NCBI GenBank assembly: GCA_948146395.1
Contig: OX411543.1
Span: forward strand, 19,176,363-19,240,362
Direction of reading: 5' to 3'
Source of the DNA: Fragum whitleyi
Lineage: Eukaryota; Mollusca; Bivalvia; Cardiida; Cardiidae
Length of the DNA stretch: 64,000 nt
Shown: positions 1 through 10,880 of the stretch, in pieces
Position numbering within the stretch: position 1 is the stretch's first letter
Layout: each line of letters opens with the position of its first letter
Notes under the pieces: generated by a model
Told to the model about the DNA's origin: nothing
Seen by the model: the letters and a program-made list of their open reading frames with translations, nothing else
The model's database searches: none
Made by a program: the position numbers and the translations under genes

Positions 1-204
1 TAGCGTCAAAGTATTAAACTGTAAAATCGTAGCTTGATATTGATTTGATATGATATCGCGGTGGCTGGAGCACCTCAACGTGTATTCCTAGACTTTCTAA
101 CACCGATATCATTATGACAGCCTTTCCGAACCCAAAGCTGTTCATTCGAATATTAACGATTATCCATTCATTAGTGGTGACAATGTAGCGAAAGGACGTG
201 TGTC

Positions 205-285
205 GAAGCCAGGAATCGAACCAGGAAATAAAGATTGGGATTCTGACGAGCTACATCTACCAACTGAGAAGGCCAATGTGTAATA
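205..285 (-). repeat. tRNA-like sequence (pseudo-tRNA or SINE head)
   Basis: Read on the minus strand, this stretch has a B-box-like GGTTCGATTCC (plus-strand 211-225 region) and an A-box-like CAGTTGGTAGATG upstream at about 251-268, at tRNA-like spacing. The acceptor stem does not pair well and no CCA-type end or intact cloverleaf was found. A degenerate tRNA or a tRNA-derived SINE head is more likely than a working tRNA. The same sequence lies in copy B at 19246-19326. Confidence 0.45.
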
Positions 286-894
286 TAAATTATCGTGCAA
301 TGAAGCCCGTGTCGTCCTGATATCACCTGTCTGATAACAAAACATGACATCGGACACTCTTTTTTAAGGAACAATTAAGCACTGAAACACCATGATAAAT
401 AGAATAACATGTAAGTGTCTTAAAATACCAATATAATCTGATCTCGGCTGCGAGAGTTATCATCACTCGGCTAAGCCTCGTCATACTAAATTCTCCCAAC
501 CTCAACCAGATAACATTGATGTTTTCAGACACTAACATGTTATTATATATATACTCGATACTCGAAACACCATTTTATTTATTCATTGTATACCAAATTA
601 TAAAAAAAGATATATTTACCTAGGTAATTAAATCAAATGATTTTGTAGACGTATCCCGAAATAAAAGTCCTTATTGGGAAAAATCACACCTCTAGAACAA
701 AGCTGCTATCCGATTTTTTTTAACCAAGTAAGGCAAAGAACACACTAATTTGCTATGACCCTTTTCACACTAAATAACAAAATACCAAAACGTAGATTGG
801 TAAGATCCGAAAGTTTTAATATTGGAATTAAATCCACGATCGCATTTATTTATTTTAATCCTTATCCGCCCTGTGATCCTTATCTAAAGAAATT

Positions 895-1228
895 CAGCCC
901 CGCTTTAACGATGCAAACGGTTTTCCAATTGTACCCCGCTTTGCACGTGCACTTACGTGCAAAGCCGGGCATAATTGGCAAACTATTTGCGCCGTTATGT
1001 CATCCTGGGCTCGGGGCTCGAATATTCTCGCGTGTTTAAAAAGTTTAAATTGTGCAAAATATTTTATTCAAAAATTGAGAAAAAATCATTATACAGACCT
1101 GCGTTCAGGATGAAAAAAAAAACGTTTGCGAACCATCGAAAACGGTTCCCAGCTTTGAACTTGTACAAAGCTTTCTAAGCGGGGTATTATTTGTAAACGT
1201 TCCTATTTTTATATTTTTTCATCCTGAA
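895..1228. repeat. Palindromic GTGCACTTACGTGC-core repeats
   Basis: Around 940-968 there is a palindromic core (CTTTGCACGTGCACTTACG followed by TGCAAAG) between sequences reading CCCCGC and GCCGGG. Next to it, 1104-1228 is bounded by TTCAGGATGAAAA and its inverse TTTTTCATCCTGAA and has a variant core of GCTTTGAACTTGTACAAAGC. The same core recurs at about 8459-8495, 9448-9482 and 18737-18855, and in copy B. This looks like a family of small palindromic MITEs. The function of the CACGTG core, if any, is unknown. Confidence 0.6.
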
Positions 1229-1489
1229 AGCATGGCAAAGATTTTGATTAGATTCTCATTAGGTGAAAGACTTTTCGGGATAGTGACCATGAATGAATTA
1301 AACACACAAAGTATATGTTCTGTCTTCAAGGAAAAAACCTGCCTAAATGACAATAACAAAATCTATAATTGAATAAATGTAAATTTTTAAATCATATATC
1401 AAAATTAAATGTGTTGTCCCCAAAAAGAATTACTGTAGATGCGTTGTACCTGTTAATGTAACCCTTTTCCCACAAACCCCGATTTTTTT

Positions 1490-1566
1490 CATCTTCGCAA
1501 GCCAAGGGTTCTAACTCCACTATGTAAGGAACATAGTGGAGTTAGAACCCTTGGCTTGCGAAGATG
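1490..1566. repeat. Perfect 36-bp-arm hairpin
   Basis: A 36-base arm starting CATCTTCGCAAGCC is followed by a 5-base loop and its exact reverse complement ending GGCTTGCGAAGATG. It repeats exactly in copy B at 20534-20610. The flanks CCCTTTTCCCAC (about 1462) and GTGGGAAAA (about 1595) suggest it is the centre of a short inverted-repeat element. Arms this perfect point to a young element or to active palindrome homogenisation. Confidence 0.9.
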
Positions 1567-1699
1567 GATTTTTTATGCACTGGAGATGATTAAGTGGGAA
1601 AATTTCAAGAAAAGGAGAAATTGCTTTAATGTTTATCATTGTGTTCCTAAATAATTAAAGGGTTCATTAAAGCTACATGTATATTTCCATATATCGATA

Positions 1700-1800
1700 G
1701 ATCAGCTGAACAGTTGTAACTGCCTATGCGTTTATAGGCAGTTACGAATGTTTCGCTCAGAGTCATCGATATTGACCAAACTGGGTAAGTGTTTAATCCC
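1700..1800. repeat. Short hairpin and element flank
   Basis: A small hairpin reads GTAACTGCCTATG / TATAGGCAGTTAC at about 1715-1746. The rest of the stretch is unremarkable AT-rich DNA leading into the large transposon at 1813. Confidence 0.5.
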
Positions 1801-3702
1801 TTTTCTGTTTTTAAGTTGGAATGCGGAGCAATTCCAACTTAGATTTAACAAAACCGCAAAATGAACACAAGATAATTTCATTTCGGGTTTTTGAGAACAC
1901 ATATCACGTGAACAGGATGTGAATACACTTCGGCCTATTTTGTATATCTCAACTTGACAAAGACATACAGTCTATTTCATCAAAAAGTAATAATGCTGTA
2001 CAAATACACAGCTATCACTTCACGTATATCATTAACACGCTAATTTATGTTTCAAACGATATTTATTGAAAGTTGCGTACGAATATATTAATATCACGTG
2101 TTTGCATTTCTATTTTTGGCAATCATGTGATAAGTCAAGTCCAATAAGGTCAGCAATTGACAATGTCACTAGCCAATCACGTGATCGGCTTATTTGGTAA
2201 TGTCGCGATCTGTTTTCTCAGTATCGTGGCAATAGCACAGACTAATCAAGTGATCTGCTTATTTGGTAAGGTCGCGACCTGTTTTTAGAAGAATTATGTT
2301 TATCTTCTTTTAAAGGTATAGTTTCTCTTTCTGAACGACCTTATTACACACTTAACTTTTGACTAGGTGTTATATTGTAAAGTTCTGTCTAAGCTACGAA
2401 ATAAAAATCTTTTCTTAAAGTGATGATACACTTTTAAAGTTAATAAATATTTTTTTAACATATTGTCGTTTGTTTTCCGTCATATTGCAGTTATCTACAT
2501 GAATGTTTTATTGTAAAAACCAACCCAATACTCATCCACATAAACCCTTGCAACCATATCTTTAATAGAATTATGAATATCTTTGCCAAATTGCATTCAT
2601 CACCAAGACAATTTGCCATTTGAAACAAACCAACTAGTTTAATTTGTTTACTTCACATTATTACACATCAACACGATTAAGAGCACCATCACACAGTTAG
2701 TTACATCGTGAAATTGACATTCATCTAAATAAAAACATTCTTAATCGCTCACTCAGCGCTCCATTGATTGATTCCAAACACTCACTCAAACCATTCAAAA
2801 ACGCTCAATGTTATTTAAAAAATAAGATCAACATGTACATTCTAAATGAATTAAGCAAAAAACAATTCGCGATTTCACTGGTATAATTGAAATTTAAAGC
2901 GTCTGATTGGTTCTTGACGAATTAGTAAGCTATTGATTGAACTTTTATTCATATTTCATATAGGTTTTGTATATCGCTTTTTTGTTCATCCTGAACAAAA
3001 TAAGCGACATTGGATTCCCTCCCTTAAATTTCACTTCAAACTCGCTCCGCTCACTCATTCAACATCATGCCTAAATCATTTTAAAATCGTTCATCCTATC
3101 AATTTCACGATGTTATTAACTGTATCCTCAACTCAGAAGTAGAGGAGCATATATTGATTTCATCATGTCTGTCTCTCAGTCCATTGACCTTTTGCTTTCC
3201 GCTAGATAAACGGAGAAGCAATTGACCTGCAATAACGAAACTTTACACAAATATTGCCCACGACCCAAAGAAATGCCATATTGTTTCGGGGCCATAAATG
3301 CCACGGTCATCAGTAACAGTTTCCACTCTAACTGAACAACCAATTGACCCAAATCATAAAACTTGACACAAATGTTGTCAATGACCCGAGAAAGTGCCCA
3401 ATTTCGGAGTCATAAAGGTCGAAATCACAATTGAACTTCGTCCAAAAATTGTCCAACTCTTGAATTAAAAGACTTCCCTGCGAAAATAGCTTTTCATCAT
3501 GGACAAATCACTTGTTTATGTCCACTTTGCGACACCTCTAATTTCAAATGTAATTGATAACTCAAATGGAGCAGAAGTCATTTCAAAAATAATATAATCA
3601 AAGTACTGAGAGTACTGATAAGTTGGAATGCGTTCAAGAGACTATGACATCAAGCCAGTAACGCAGGTGATCACATATTACGTCTCGACTTTTGACTAAA
3701 AT

Positions 3703-4130
3703 TCACCAAACCGTGTTAAAATATGCGCTAGGTCAGATGACTAGGAATATTTTGTAAAAGTTTCATCCAAATCGGTCCATAAATGGAGGAGGAGTTGCGT
3801 TCACAAGATTTTTCAAATGAAGACCTCTTTTTCCATGACACGGCTTATATTCACCAAACCGTGACTATAGGCACTAGGTCTGGTGACTAGGAACTTTCTG
3901 TGAAAGTTTAATCCAAATTTGTCCATAAAGAAGAGAGGTTGTGTTAACAGGATTTGTTTTACACGAAGGCTTTTTTTTCCATGACGCGGCTGAAATTACC
4001 AAACCGTGACTTTATGCTTAAGGTTAGGTGATTAGGAACATTCTGTGAAAGTTTCATCCAAATCCAACAAGAAATTTTGGAGGAGTTGTGCTCACAAGAA
4101 AAGTGGACGTAAGTACGGACGGACGCAGGC
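3703..4130 (+). repeat. Three tandem units of about 147 bp
   Basis: The motif CACCAAACCGTG recurs at 3703 and 3852, and as TACCAAACCGTG at about 3997. Each is followed by AGGTCnGnTGACTAGGAA and a run like AAGTTTCATCCAAAT. The spacings are 149 and 145. The array lies inside the nested element and is present again in copy B. Confidence 0.8.
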
Positions 4131-4580
4131 GGAGAAGATGACGCCAATATACGACCGCCTCCAGCTGCGTATAAAAATGAGTTCCGAGAAAATGCTATGC
4201 TTGCAGTCAAAAACGCAAAATTCAAGACTAGCCTTTAGGTAAGGCAAATTTTTGCGTGAATTAAACGATACATGTTTTTGAAAGCCAAAAAAGTTTCTTG
4301 AAAGCCAATTTCAATCGTACGATTGCGATCGGTCAAATTTCGGTCGTAGGACCTTTCTTGAACGTGGCCCCCGAAGGCAAAACACGTGGGGTTGGTAAGC
4401 TAGTTCAGATATTTGATAAAAACAAAGGCTGTAGTTAACTTGTGATAATCTTCAATGATATTTAAAGGATTACGCACGTGCGCATTTTTGCACAAGTGAA
4501 TTTATGTCTAAGCAATTTTAAAGAAAATGGACAAAAGCAGAAAGAGAAGATAAATGTTTGCCTATAGACCCGCAATTTAG

Positions 4581-4646
4581 AGTGAGTGATCAAAGGTAAA
4601 TTTTGTCTATACAGGTATAGACAAAATTGACCTTTGATCTATCACT
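4581..4646. repeat. Near-perfect hairpin with about 30-bp arms
   Basis: The left arm, starting AGTGAGTGATCAAAGG, pairs with the right arm ending CCTTTGATCTATCACT around a short loop at TACAGGTA. It lies inside the nested element and also occurs in copy B at about 23627-23692. Confidence 0.85.
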
Positions 4647-6606
4647 TAAACTTGTGAATCTATACCTTCATCGATCCTTGCTGCGTCCACCATCAAGTGA
4701 AATTGTCGCTCGATTTGGAAATGGGGTTCCATTTTTTAAGAGAAGTAATAAAAAGAGAATATTTGCTGGATCGGGTTGTTAATACAGATAAATAATCTGT
4801 AGATTTTGCGCGTTTCTTATAATGGTTTACGAAAACATTTGAACTACGGTATTTTGTTAAAGTATGTAAAAAGTTCGTCCAGAAAGTGAAACTAGACCTC
4901 TAAAAGTAGCTCTAACATAATTCTACGACAAACAGGTCGCGACGTTACCAAATAAGCAGATCACGTGATTGGCTTGTGCTTTTGCCCCAATTCTACGACA
5001 AACAGGTCGTGTTTTACCAAATAAGCAGATCACGTGATTGGTCATTGCTGTTGTCAATAGCTCACTTTATTGGACTGGACTTATCACATGATTTCCAAAT
5101 ATAGTAATGCAAACATTTGCTTCTAGTAAATTCGTACGCAAGTTTCAATAAATTTCGTTTAAAACATTAAATGGCGTGTTAAGAATTTACATGAAGTGAT
5201 AGTTGTGTAATCGTTCAACATTATTACTTCTTGATGAAATAAACTGTATGTCTATGTCAAGTCGAGATATACAAAATAGGCCGGAGTGTATTCACATCCT
5301 GTTTACGTGATATGTGTTATCAAATAACCCGAAATGAAATTATCTTGTGTTCATTTTGCGGTTTTGTTAAATCTAAGTTGGAATTGCTCCGCATTCCAAC
5401 TTAAAAACTGTTTTGAGTGTTTAAGTGTTCGCCTGTGCGTCTATTAGACGGCTGTATGGTCCGTATCAATTTCTTCTTTTTTTAGCTCACCTGAGCACAA
5501 CGTGCTCAAGGGGAGCTTTAAGGATCACCCTGACTCCGTCGTCCGTCGTCAACTTTCGTGAAACTTCTTCATCTCCTAAGCCGCTTGGCCAATTTCAATG
5601 AAATTTTGCCAGAATGTTTCCTGGGTGACCCTCTTCAGAATTGTCGCTATATTCTACTTAGCCAATAAATATGGGTATGGCAGGGCGGGGCTTATTTTGA
5701 GCCCAAAATCTTTTAACGACATCTCCTCCTGAACCACTGGGCAGATTACAATAAAACTTTACAAGAATGTTCCTTTGATGACCCTTTTCAAATATTGTTG
5801 ACAGATATTCATTAGCCCATAAATATGGGCGTGGCAGGGTAGGGCTAATTTTGAGTCACCTCGGTAATGAATTGGTTGGTAGGGTCTATTATGACTGCTT
5901 ATAATTCGAGTTATGTCTCTTCTTCAACAATTAGGCAAATTTGAATGAATCTTTGTCAGAAAGTTTCTTGGATAAGATCCACTGGACCAATCGAATTCAA
6001 GCGTCATTCTGCCCCTCTTGTTATCATTTTTTCAGATTCAGGTCTGTATAGCGATTCAGAGGTTTAAGCGTCTCTAGTTGTTGAAATACATTGATTTATA
6101 TACGCCCGTCAAATGACGAGACGTACTATGTGATCACCTGTGATGGGCTGGAGGCGTCAGCTTCGTTTGTATCTTGAGGTCACAGACTCTCGAACGCATT
6201 CCAACTTAACAGTACTTTCAGTACTTTGGTTATTATGTAGTCTGTCACTCCGTTTGATGAGCTACGGGATTTTGTTCAGTTTTAATATATATTGCACAAA
6301 TAATTTCATTTCGATTGCAATAAATAACACTCGTGGCTAGCCATTTTTAGCTGGATAGAATGAAGCTGGCATTTAAGTATATGAATAAGCAGTACACAAA
6401 GACACACCCCGACTATGGAGGAAAAAATAAAAATAATGAAATAATAATAGTGGACTCTGGTAATGGTAACTAAAGACATACAAGAGAAACACGTTGGTCC
6501 TAAATCGCTAACCCGAGTTAAGTCTTAAACCTATTTAAACGGCATGCTTGGATAAGATGGCAAACTATTAGAAGATATGCCCGTTACACTGCTGAGTCTC
6601 CAACTA

Positions 6607-6882
6607 GGGCGTAGCTCCCATTACGCAAATTACGCAAGTGCGTAAAAGAAATAATGCTCTGTTGAAAAATATCGTGGATGAATGATCAAAGCATCGAAAC
6701 TACAGCTTATTGAAGCTGTAGTTAAGATGTTTTGATTATTCACCAACGCTAAATTCATAAGAAGGGAGCTGATTGAGGGCATTCTTCTTTTGCCAGAGTT
6801 GTCATTTAGCCTTTATCCTCTATATTCTTTGGTTGTTGTATTCTGAGTGCGTAAAGATTTCAGAATCCTAGTAACGCCTATG
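6607..6882. repeat. Possible MITE with hairpin core
   Basis: A hairpin, AACTACAGCTTATTGAAG followed by CTGTAGTT, at about 6697-6723 sits between sequences ending GGGCGTAGCTCCCATTACG and the rough inverse AGTAACGCCTATG. A weak relative of the core occurs near 15645-15680. In copy B the right part has been lost by the 195-bp deletion. Confidence 0.45.
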
Positions 6883-7036
6883 TCCAAGTATAAAAAGCAA
6901 CAAAGGTAAAGAACTTGAAAAACAATCTAGGTAGAGTTACGATAATTAAGCTCTGCACTCCGCAATAATGAGAAGAACGTAACTGTCAAGTTTCAATTCA
7001 ATCGGACATAAGGTGACATACTGAGTTATGCTCCAG
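6842..7036. other. 195-bp segment absent from copy B
   Basis: Copy A has this segment between GGTTGTTGTAT and AAAAAGAAGTGGCC. Copy B joins the same flanks directly at about 25887. Because the segment includes the right end of a MITE-like repeat, a deletion in copy B is more likely than an insertion in copy A. Confidence 0.9.
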
Positions 7037-7562
7037 AAAAAGAAGTGGCCGCCGCCGGACGCCACGGGTGATCACATAATACACCTTTCGACCGGGGAGT
7101 ATAGAATTGAAAATGATAATAATAATAATAAAGCAATGTTGTTGGGTTAATTCTTACCAGTCTTAAAATAGAATGGACAAACATTATGGTCTCTTTCGAT
7201 CGTCTTCAAGGTTTTACCTCGTGACCTAGTATTTGACCCAATTTCAAACTCGTACGAGATTTTGCAGAGAAAAAAAAATCCGACGAATTATTCGTTTGCC
7301 TGGGCGAAAATATGGTCTGTGGATTGCATACAAGGGGTTTCTTATATTTGAACTTGTGATCAATTTTTGTCCCCATTTATACCTCTTCGAACTTATTCGA
7401 AAATTATAGTCATCCTGATCTAGTTGGTTACTAGTTGGAAATTATGGTATCTAGAGTGCATACAAGTTAAAAATTGCGGGCGCACAACGGACACCTTTTA
7501 ACCACAAAAGTTCGCCATAAGCAGTTCGTATTCAGGCGAGCTAAAAATGAAATGATAAAATC

Positions 7563-8548
7563 GTTTTACCTAATATCGCATGATTGGATTATTCCTACAG
7601 CCATAGTCCTCGCATGATTTCAATTCGCGAAATGAACGAACCTTTGCGTGTAGAATTCCGTTTCTAAGAACTACTCGTACATTCTCGTCACTTCAAGTTA
7701 AAATTTGATGATGGGCAACTTAATTCCACTCAAAAGGCGTTTTGATTTACATTTAGCTTGTGGAATCACACGCCATAATTGATTAATCCATTCTCTAAGC
7801 AATCCCACTTTTTGACGCTTTGGAAAACATTGTGGAAAATGAAAGAAATTGCTTGTGACGAGAAAGTTCTTCACTGTTTTTCTGTCCAAAAAAGAGAAGT
7901 TCTAAAAAGTCACAAATTAAAAATTGTCGCCTGCAATTTTTCGGAAAAAACGTCCAGTCTAAGTTTTTGTCGTCTGTAAATGGGTTCAAAGAATCATCCG
8001 GTGTCCCTAAATACATGTAACAATAGTAATATTCCAAGCCGCTCGTTTCAGATTCAAGAACAACCGACAATAATTGTGTTTTTACTTTCACAGTCTAATT
8101 GGTTCTCAGTACATGCTCGTCATTCGGAAGAATTGTATCATTTGATTATTAAGATTGGAGTTCTTTTTTCATTGATCTCTGTACGTTCTAAACTCTAGGC
8201 AAATTTCCGAAAAGGACCAAGAAAAGATTTAATTGGGGTAGATTTGATAATTCGAACAATCCGAGCAGAATCTTCGTTTGCGTCGTTTAAATCTGTATTC
8301 AACAAAACTTGGTTGATTGAGCTGCTCTATGTATGAGCTTTAACTTGCACTTGAAACCGTTGAAAATGTCCCTAATAGGCTTTATAAGTACAAAAGATGA
8401 AGACATCATCCCTACGTTCAGGATGCCAAAACGTTCACAAACGTTTCGAAAGTCTACCCAACTTTGCACGTTAGTACACCTGCAAAGTGGGGTAGGATTT
8501 CTCAAACGTTTCTCCGAACGTTTCTTTCATATTGAATGCACCGCACCG
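7563..8548 (+). repeat. Tandem unit 1 of the 986-bp duplication (copy A)
   Basis: It starts GTTTTACCTAATATCGCATG and matches 8549-9533 with scattered differences. The unit contains a short repeated ORF segment (8333-8602) that looks fortuitous, and ends with the TTTGCACGTTAGTACACCTG palindromic motif. In copy B the unit is about 26414-27398. Confidence 0.9.
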
Positions 8549-9533
8549 TTTTACCTAATATCACATGATTGGATTATCCCTACAGCCATAGTCCTCGCAT
8601 GATTTCAATTCGCGAAATGAACGAACCTTTGCGTGTAGAATTCCATTTCTAAGAACTACTCGTACATTCTCGTCACTTCAAGTTAAAATTTGATGATGGT
8701 CTACATAGTTCCACTCAAAAGGCGTTTTGATTTACATTTAAGCTTGTGGTATCACACGCCATAATTGATTAATCCATTCTCTAAGCAATCCCACTCTTTG
8801 ACGCTTTGGAAAACATTGTGGAAAATGAAAGAAACTACTTGTGACGACAAAGTTCTTCACTGTTTATCTGTCCAAAAAGAGAAGTTCTAAAAAGTCACAA
8901 ATTAAAAATTGTCGCCTGCAATTTGTCGGACAAAAACGTCCTGTCTAAGTTTTTGTCGTCTGTAAATGGGTTCAAAGAATCGTCCGGTGTCCCTAAATAC
9001 ATGAAACAATAGTAATATTCCAATGCGCTCGTTTCAGATTCAGGAACAACCGACAATAATTATGTATTTACTTTCACAGTCTAATTGGTTCTCAGAACAT
9101 GTTCGTCATTCGGAAGAATTGTATCATTTGATTATTGGGATTGGAGTTCTTTTTTCATTGATCTCAGTACGTTCTAAACTCTAAGCAAATTTCCGAAAAG
9201 GACCAAGAAAAGATTTAATTTGGGTCGATTTGATAATTCGAACAATCCGAGCAGAATCTTCGCTTGCGTCGAATAAATCTGTATATAACAAAACTTGGTT
9301 GATTGAGCTGCTCAATGTATGTGCTTTAATTTGCACTTGAAACCGTTGAAAATGTCCCTTATAGGCTTTATGGATACAAAAAATGAAGACACCATCCCTA
9401 CGTTCAGGATGCCAAGACGTTCACAAACGTTTCGAAAGTTTACCCTACTTTGCACGTTAGTGCACGTGCAAAGTGGGGTAGGATTTCTCAAACGTTTCGC
9501 CGAACCTTTCTTTCATATTGAATGCACCGCTCT
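8549..9533 (+). repeat. Tandem unit 2 of the 986-bp duplication (copy A)
   Basis: This is the second unit, starting GTTTTACCTAATATCACATG. It differs from unit 1 clearly more often than copy A differs from copy B, so the tandem duplication is older than the segmental duplication. In copy B it is about 27399-28383. Confidence 0.9.
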
Positions 9534-9627
9534 GGGCACGCTAATTGTACCTATCGAATATTAGGATAAAAAAATACATTACAGTTCCCGTAGTTTAAAA
9601 CACTGATACCTCAAGCTAAAGCTAGAC

Positions 9628-9791
9628 TTAAGGTAGTGGACCCGTAATAGTTCTGCAACGTTTCGGAGTTTGTGAACTTTAACAGTGTTTACCGAGGGTT
9701 TCTAATATTTTCATTTGGAAACCTCGGTTAAAATTGTGAAAGACTATGAGTTCCGAAATGTTGCGGAACTATTACGGGTCCACTACCTTAA
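9628..9791. mobile_element. Palindromic MITE flanked by TTAA (family member 1)
   Basis: It starts TTAAGGTAGTGGACCCGTAA and ends with its inverse, TTACGGGTCCACTACCTTAA, with a nearly palindromic interior. The TTAA at both ends fits piggyBac-type target duplication, but no transposase is present. Other members are at 28478-28641 (copy B), 54662-54825, 58235-58405 and 63854-63991. Confidence 0.9.
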
Positions 9792-10574
9792 GAGAGAGTA
9801 AATAAGGATATCCTAAATTAAACTCAGCATCTTGTCGTCAGATAAAGACTGTGTTGCTACAACAAATTGATTAAATAATTGAACTTTATCGATCTCGTAT
9901 CACCTTTGTAATTATTGTCTTCTTTCCTCACGGGGTGAACTCACGGCACAGCTTTGATTCGGCGCAATAAGAAGACATTTCGAATCTTTATGAGACTTTA
10001 AGGACAAAAATACCAAGACCGAAGTTTATAAAGCTTTTTTCGTTTTCAACATAGAATTTTCTCAAATTTAGAACTTAAATAAAAATTTAAGAACAAAAAT
10101 TATACATGTAATAATAATAAGTTGTTACTACAACAAAATTCATTAAAAGTTTAATCTCGGATTGACGGATTGATTCACTCCCTTTAAACGGAACTTTTGA
10201 AAAGACAGTTTGTCCTCGATCCAAGACTTTTTGAATAGAGTACTATGCTACTTTAAACTTCACTTCGTGACTGTATTGCGGTAGCAGAAGCACCTAACAT
10301 CTGGAACTACTAGTTTTACACCAGTCCTATCCGTTCTACCCGAGCATTCAGCTGCTCCTTCAACTTGAGCGAGAGCGGACAAACGTCCCAAACTAGGTGC
10401 ATAGCTTGCTGAAATCATAGGGTTCTCGTGGAGATGCTAAAGGCATAATCTGAGGCAAAATGCATTCGGAACATCGCTCGGACTTTTGAAAAAACAGGTG
10501 AGTACTGTGTGTGTATTTCCGTCAATTAATCGTTCCTACCGTAGCACAAGCCCATAGACGGTTAGTTGTTACGG
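9792..10574. other. No gene seen
   Basis: AT-rich sequence with no long ORF, no RNA gene and no repeat boundary that I could identify, up to the end of the duplicated block. Confidence 0.6.
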
Positions 10575-10880
10575 TGTCGGTAAAGTTCAAGTTCAAGATA
10601 GGTTTTATTTGTTTGATTTTACGATCTTTGGACACAAAAAGGTTAGATGATGATGATCCCGGCCAGATCACGGGAATTTTTCTGAGCAAAAAATTAACTC
10701 CACGTTGCACCTCTCCGTCCAGGTGTATAAATGGGTACCCGTGAGGATGTAAGTCTAAGTGCTGTGGCTGCCGATGAGCGCCGTTTGTCAACAGCCAACT
10801 TGCAATTCGATGATCGGGGGGTTAAAGTGTGAAGTCAGTTGAATATACCTGGCATAGAAACAGACTATAAACCTAACTTT
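10575..10880 (+). repeat. SINE-like dispersed repeat, copy 1
   Basis: The part from about 10717 (CCAGGTGTATAAATGGGTAC) to GGGGGTTAAAGTGTGAAG resembles 34876-35000 (CCAGGTATTTAAATGCGTAC to GGGGTTAAAGTGTAAAG), including a GCTGTGGCTGCC / ACTGTGGCAGCC core. It begins exactly where the segmental duplication ends. The SINE label is inference from its size and dispersal. Confidence 0.55.

Larger units (their letters stand above)
3599..5403 (-). mobile_element. Nested reverse-orientation element inside the composite transposon
   Basis: It begins ATCAAAGTACTGAGAGTAC then AAGTTGGAATGCG (3620) and ends GCATTCCAACTT (5402). On the minus strand its first roughly 480 bases match the left end of the host element (1813-2290), and its last roughly 80 match the host right end. 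The related copy at 51737-54290 is uninterrupted at this point (about 53531), which marks the empty target site, with TA on each side of the insertion. The interior (about 3700-4900) is specific to this shorter subfamily. Confidence 0.8.
1813..6206 (+). mobile_element. Composite non-autonomous DNA transposon, copy A
   Basis: It starts AAGTTGGAATGCG and ends with the inverse CGCATTCCAACTT. It matches an uninterrupted relative at 51737-54290 in two pieces: 1813 to about 3598 (left) and about 5403-6206 (right). The middle, about 3599-5403, is a second related element in reverse orientation. No transposase was seen, so the element is non-autonomous. The left end carries repeated units with CACGTGATC and TTATTTGGTAA at 2170-2290. 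The right part carries the AGCTCACCTGAGCAC-type sequence at 5485. Copy B is 20857-25252. Confidence 0.85.
1..10574 (+). repeat. Segmental duplication, copy A (left end cut by window)
   Basis: This block matches 19042-29424 base for base apart from scattered single substitutions, short homopolymer changes and one 195-bp indel. The offset is 19041 at the start, 19046 after two poly-A/T length differences, and 18850-18851 after the indel. Similarity stops abruptly at 10574, just after a shared GTTAGTTGTTACGG. Copy A then runs into a SINE-like repeat and copy B into a different repeat. The copy may extend left of the window, so its true length is unknown. No conserved gene was recognised inside it; the ORFs found in both copies (for example at 755-1039, 6140-6340 and 7795-8091) simply follow from the DNA identity. 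Confidence 0.97.

Noticed and set aside
205..285. Functional tRNA gene on the minus strand
   Set aside because: A- and B-box-like sequences are present but the acceptor stem does not pair; a pseudo-tRNA or SINE is more likely.
755..1039. 94-codon ORF conserved in both duplicate copies
   Set aside because: Conservation is explained by the near-identity of the duplicated DNA. The translation resembles nothing known and overlaps a palindromic repeat.
8333..9564. Paired ORFs starting M-x-FNLHLKPLKMSLIGF as a gene family
   Set aside because: They fall in the two 986-bp tandem units and only mirror DNA identity; they run into the palindromic GCACGT motif and have no known homology.
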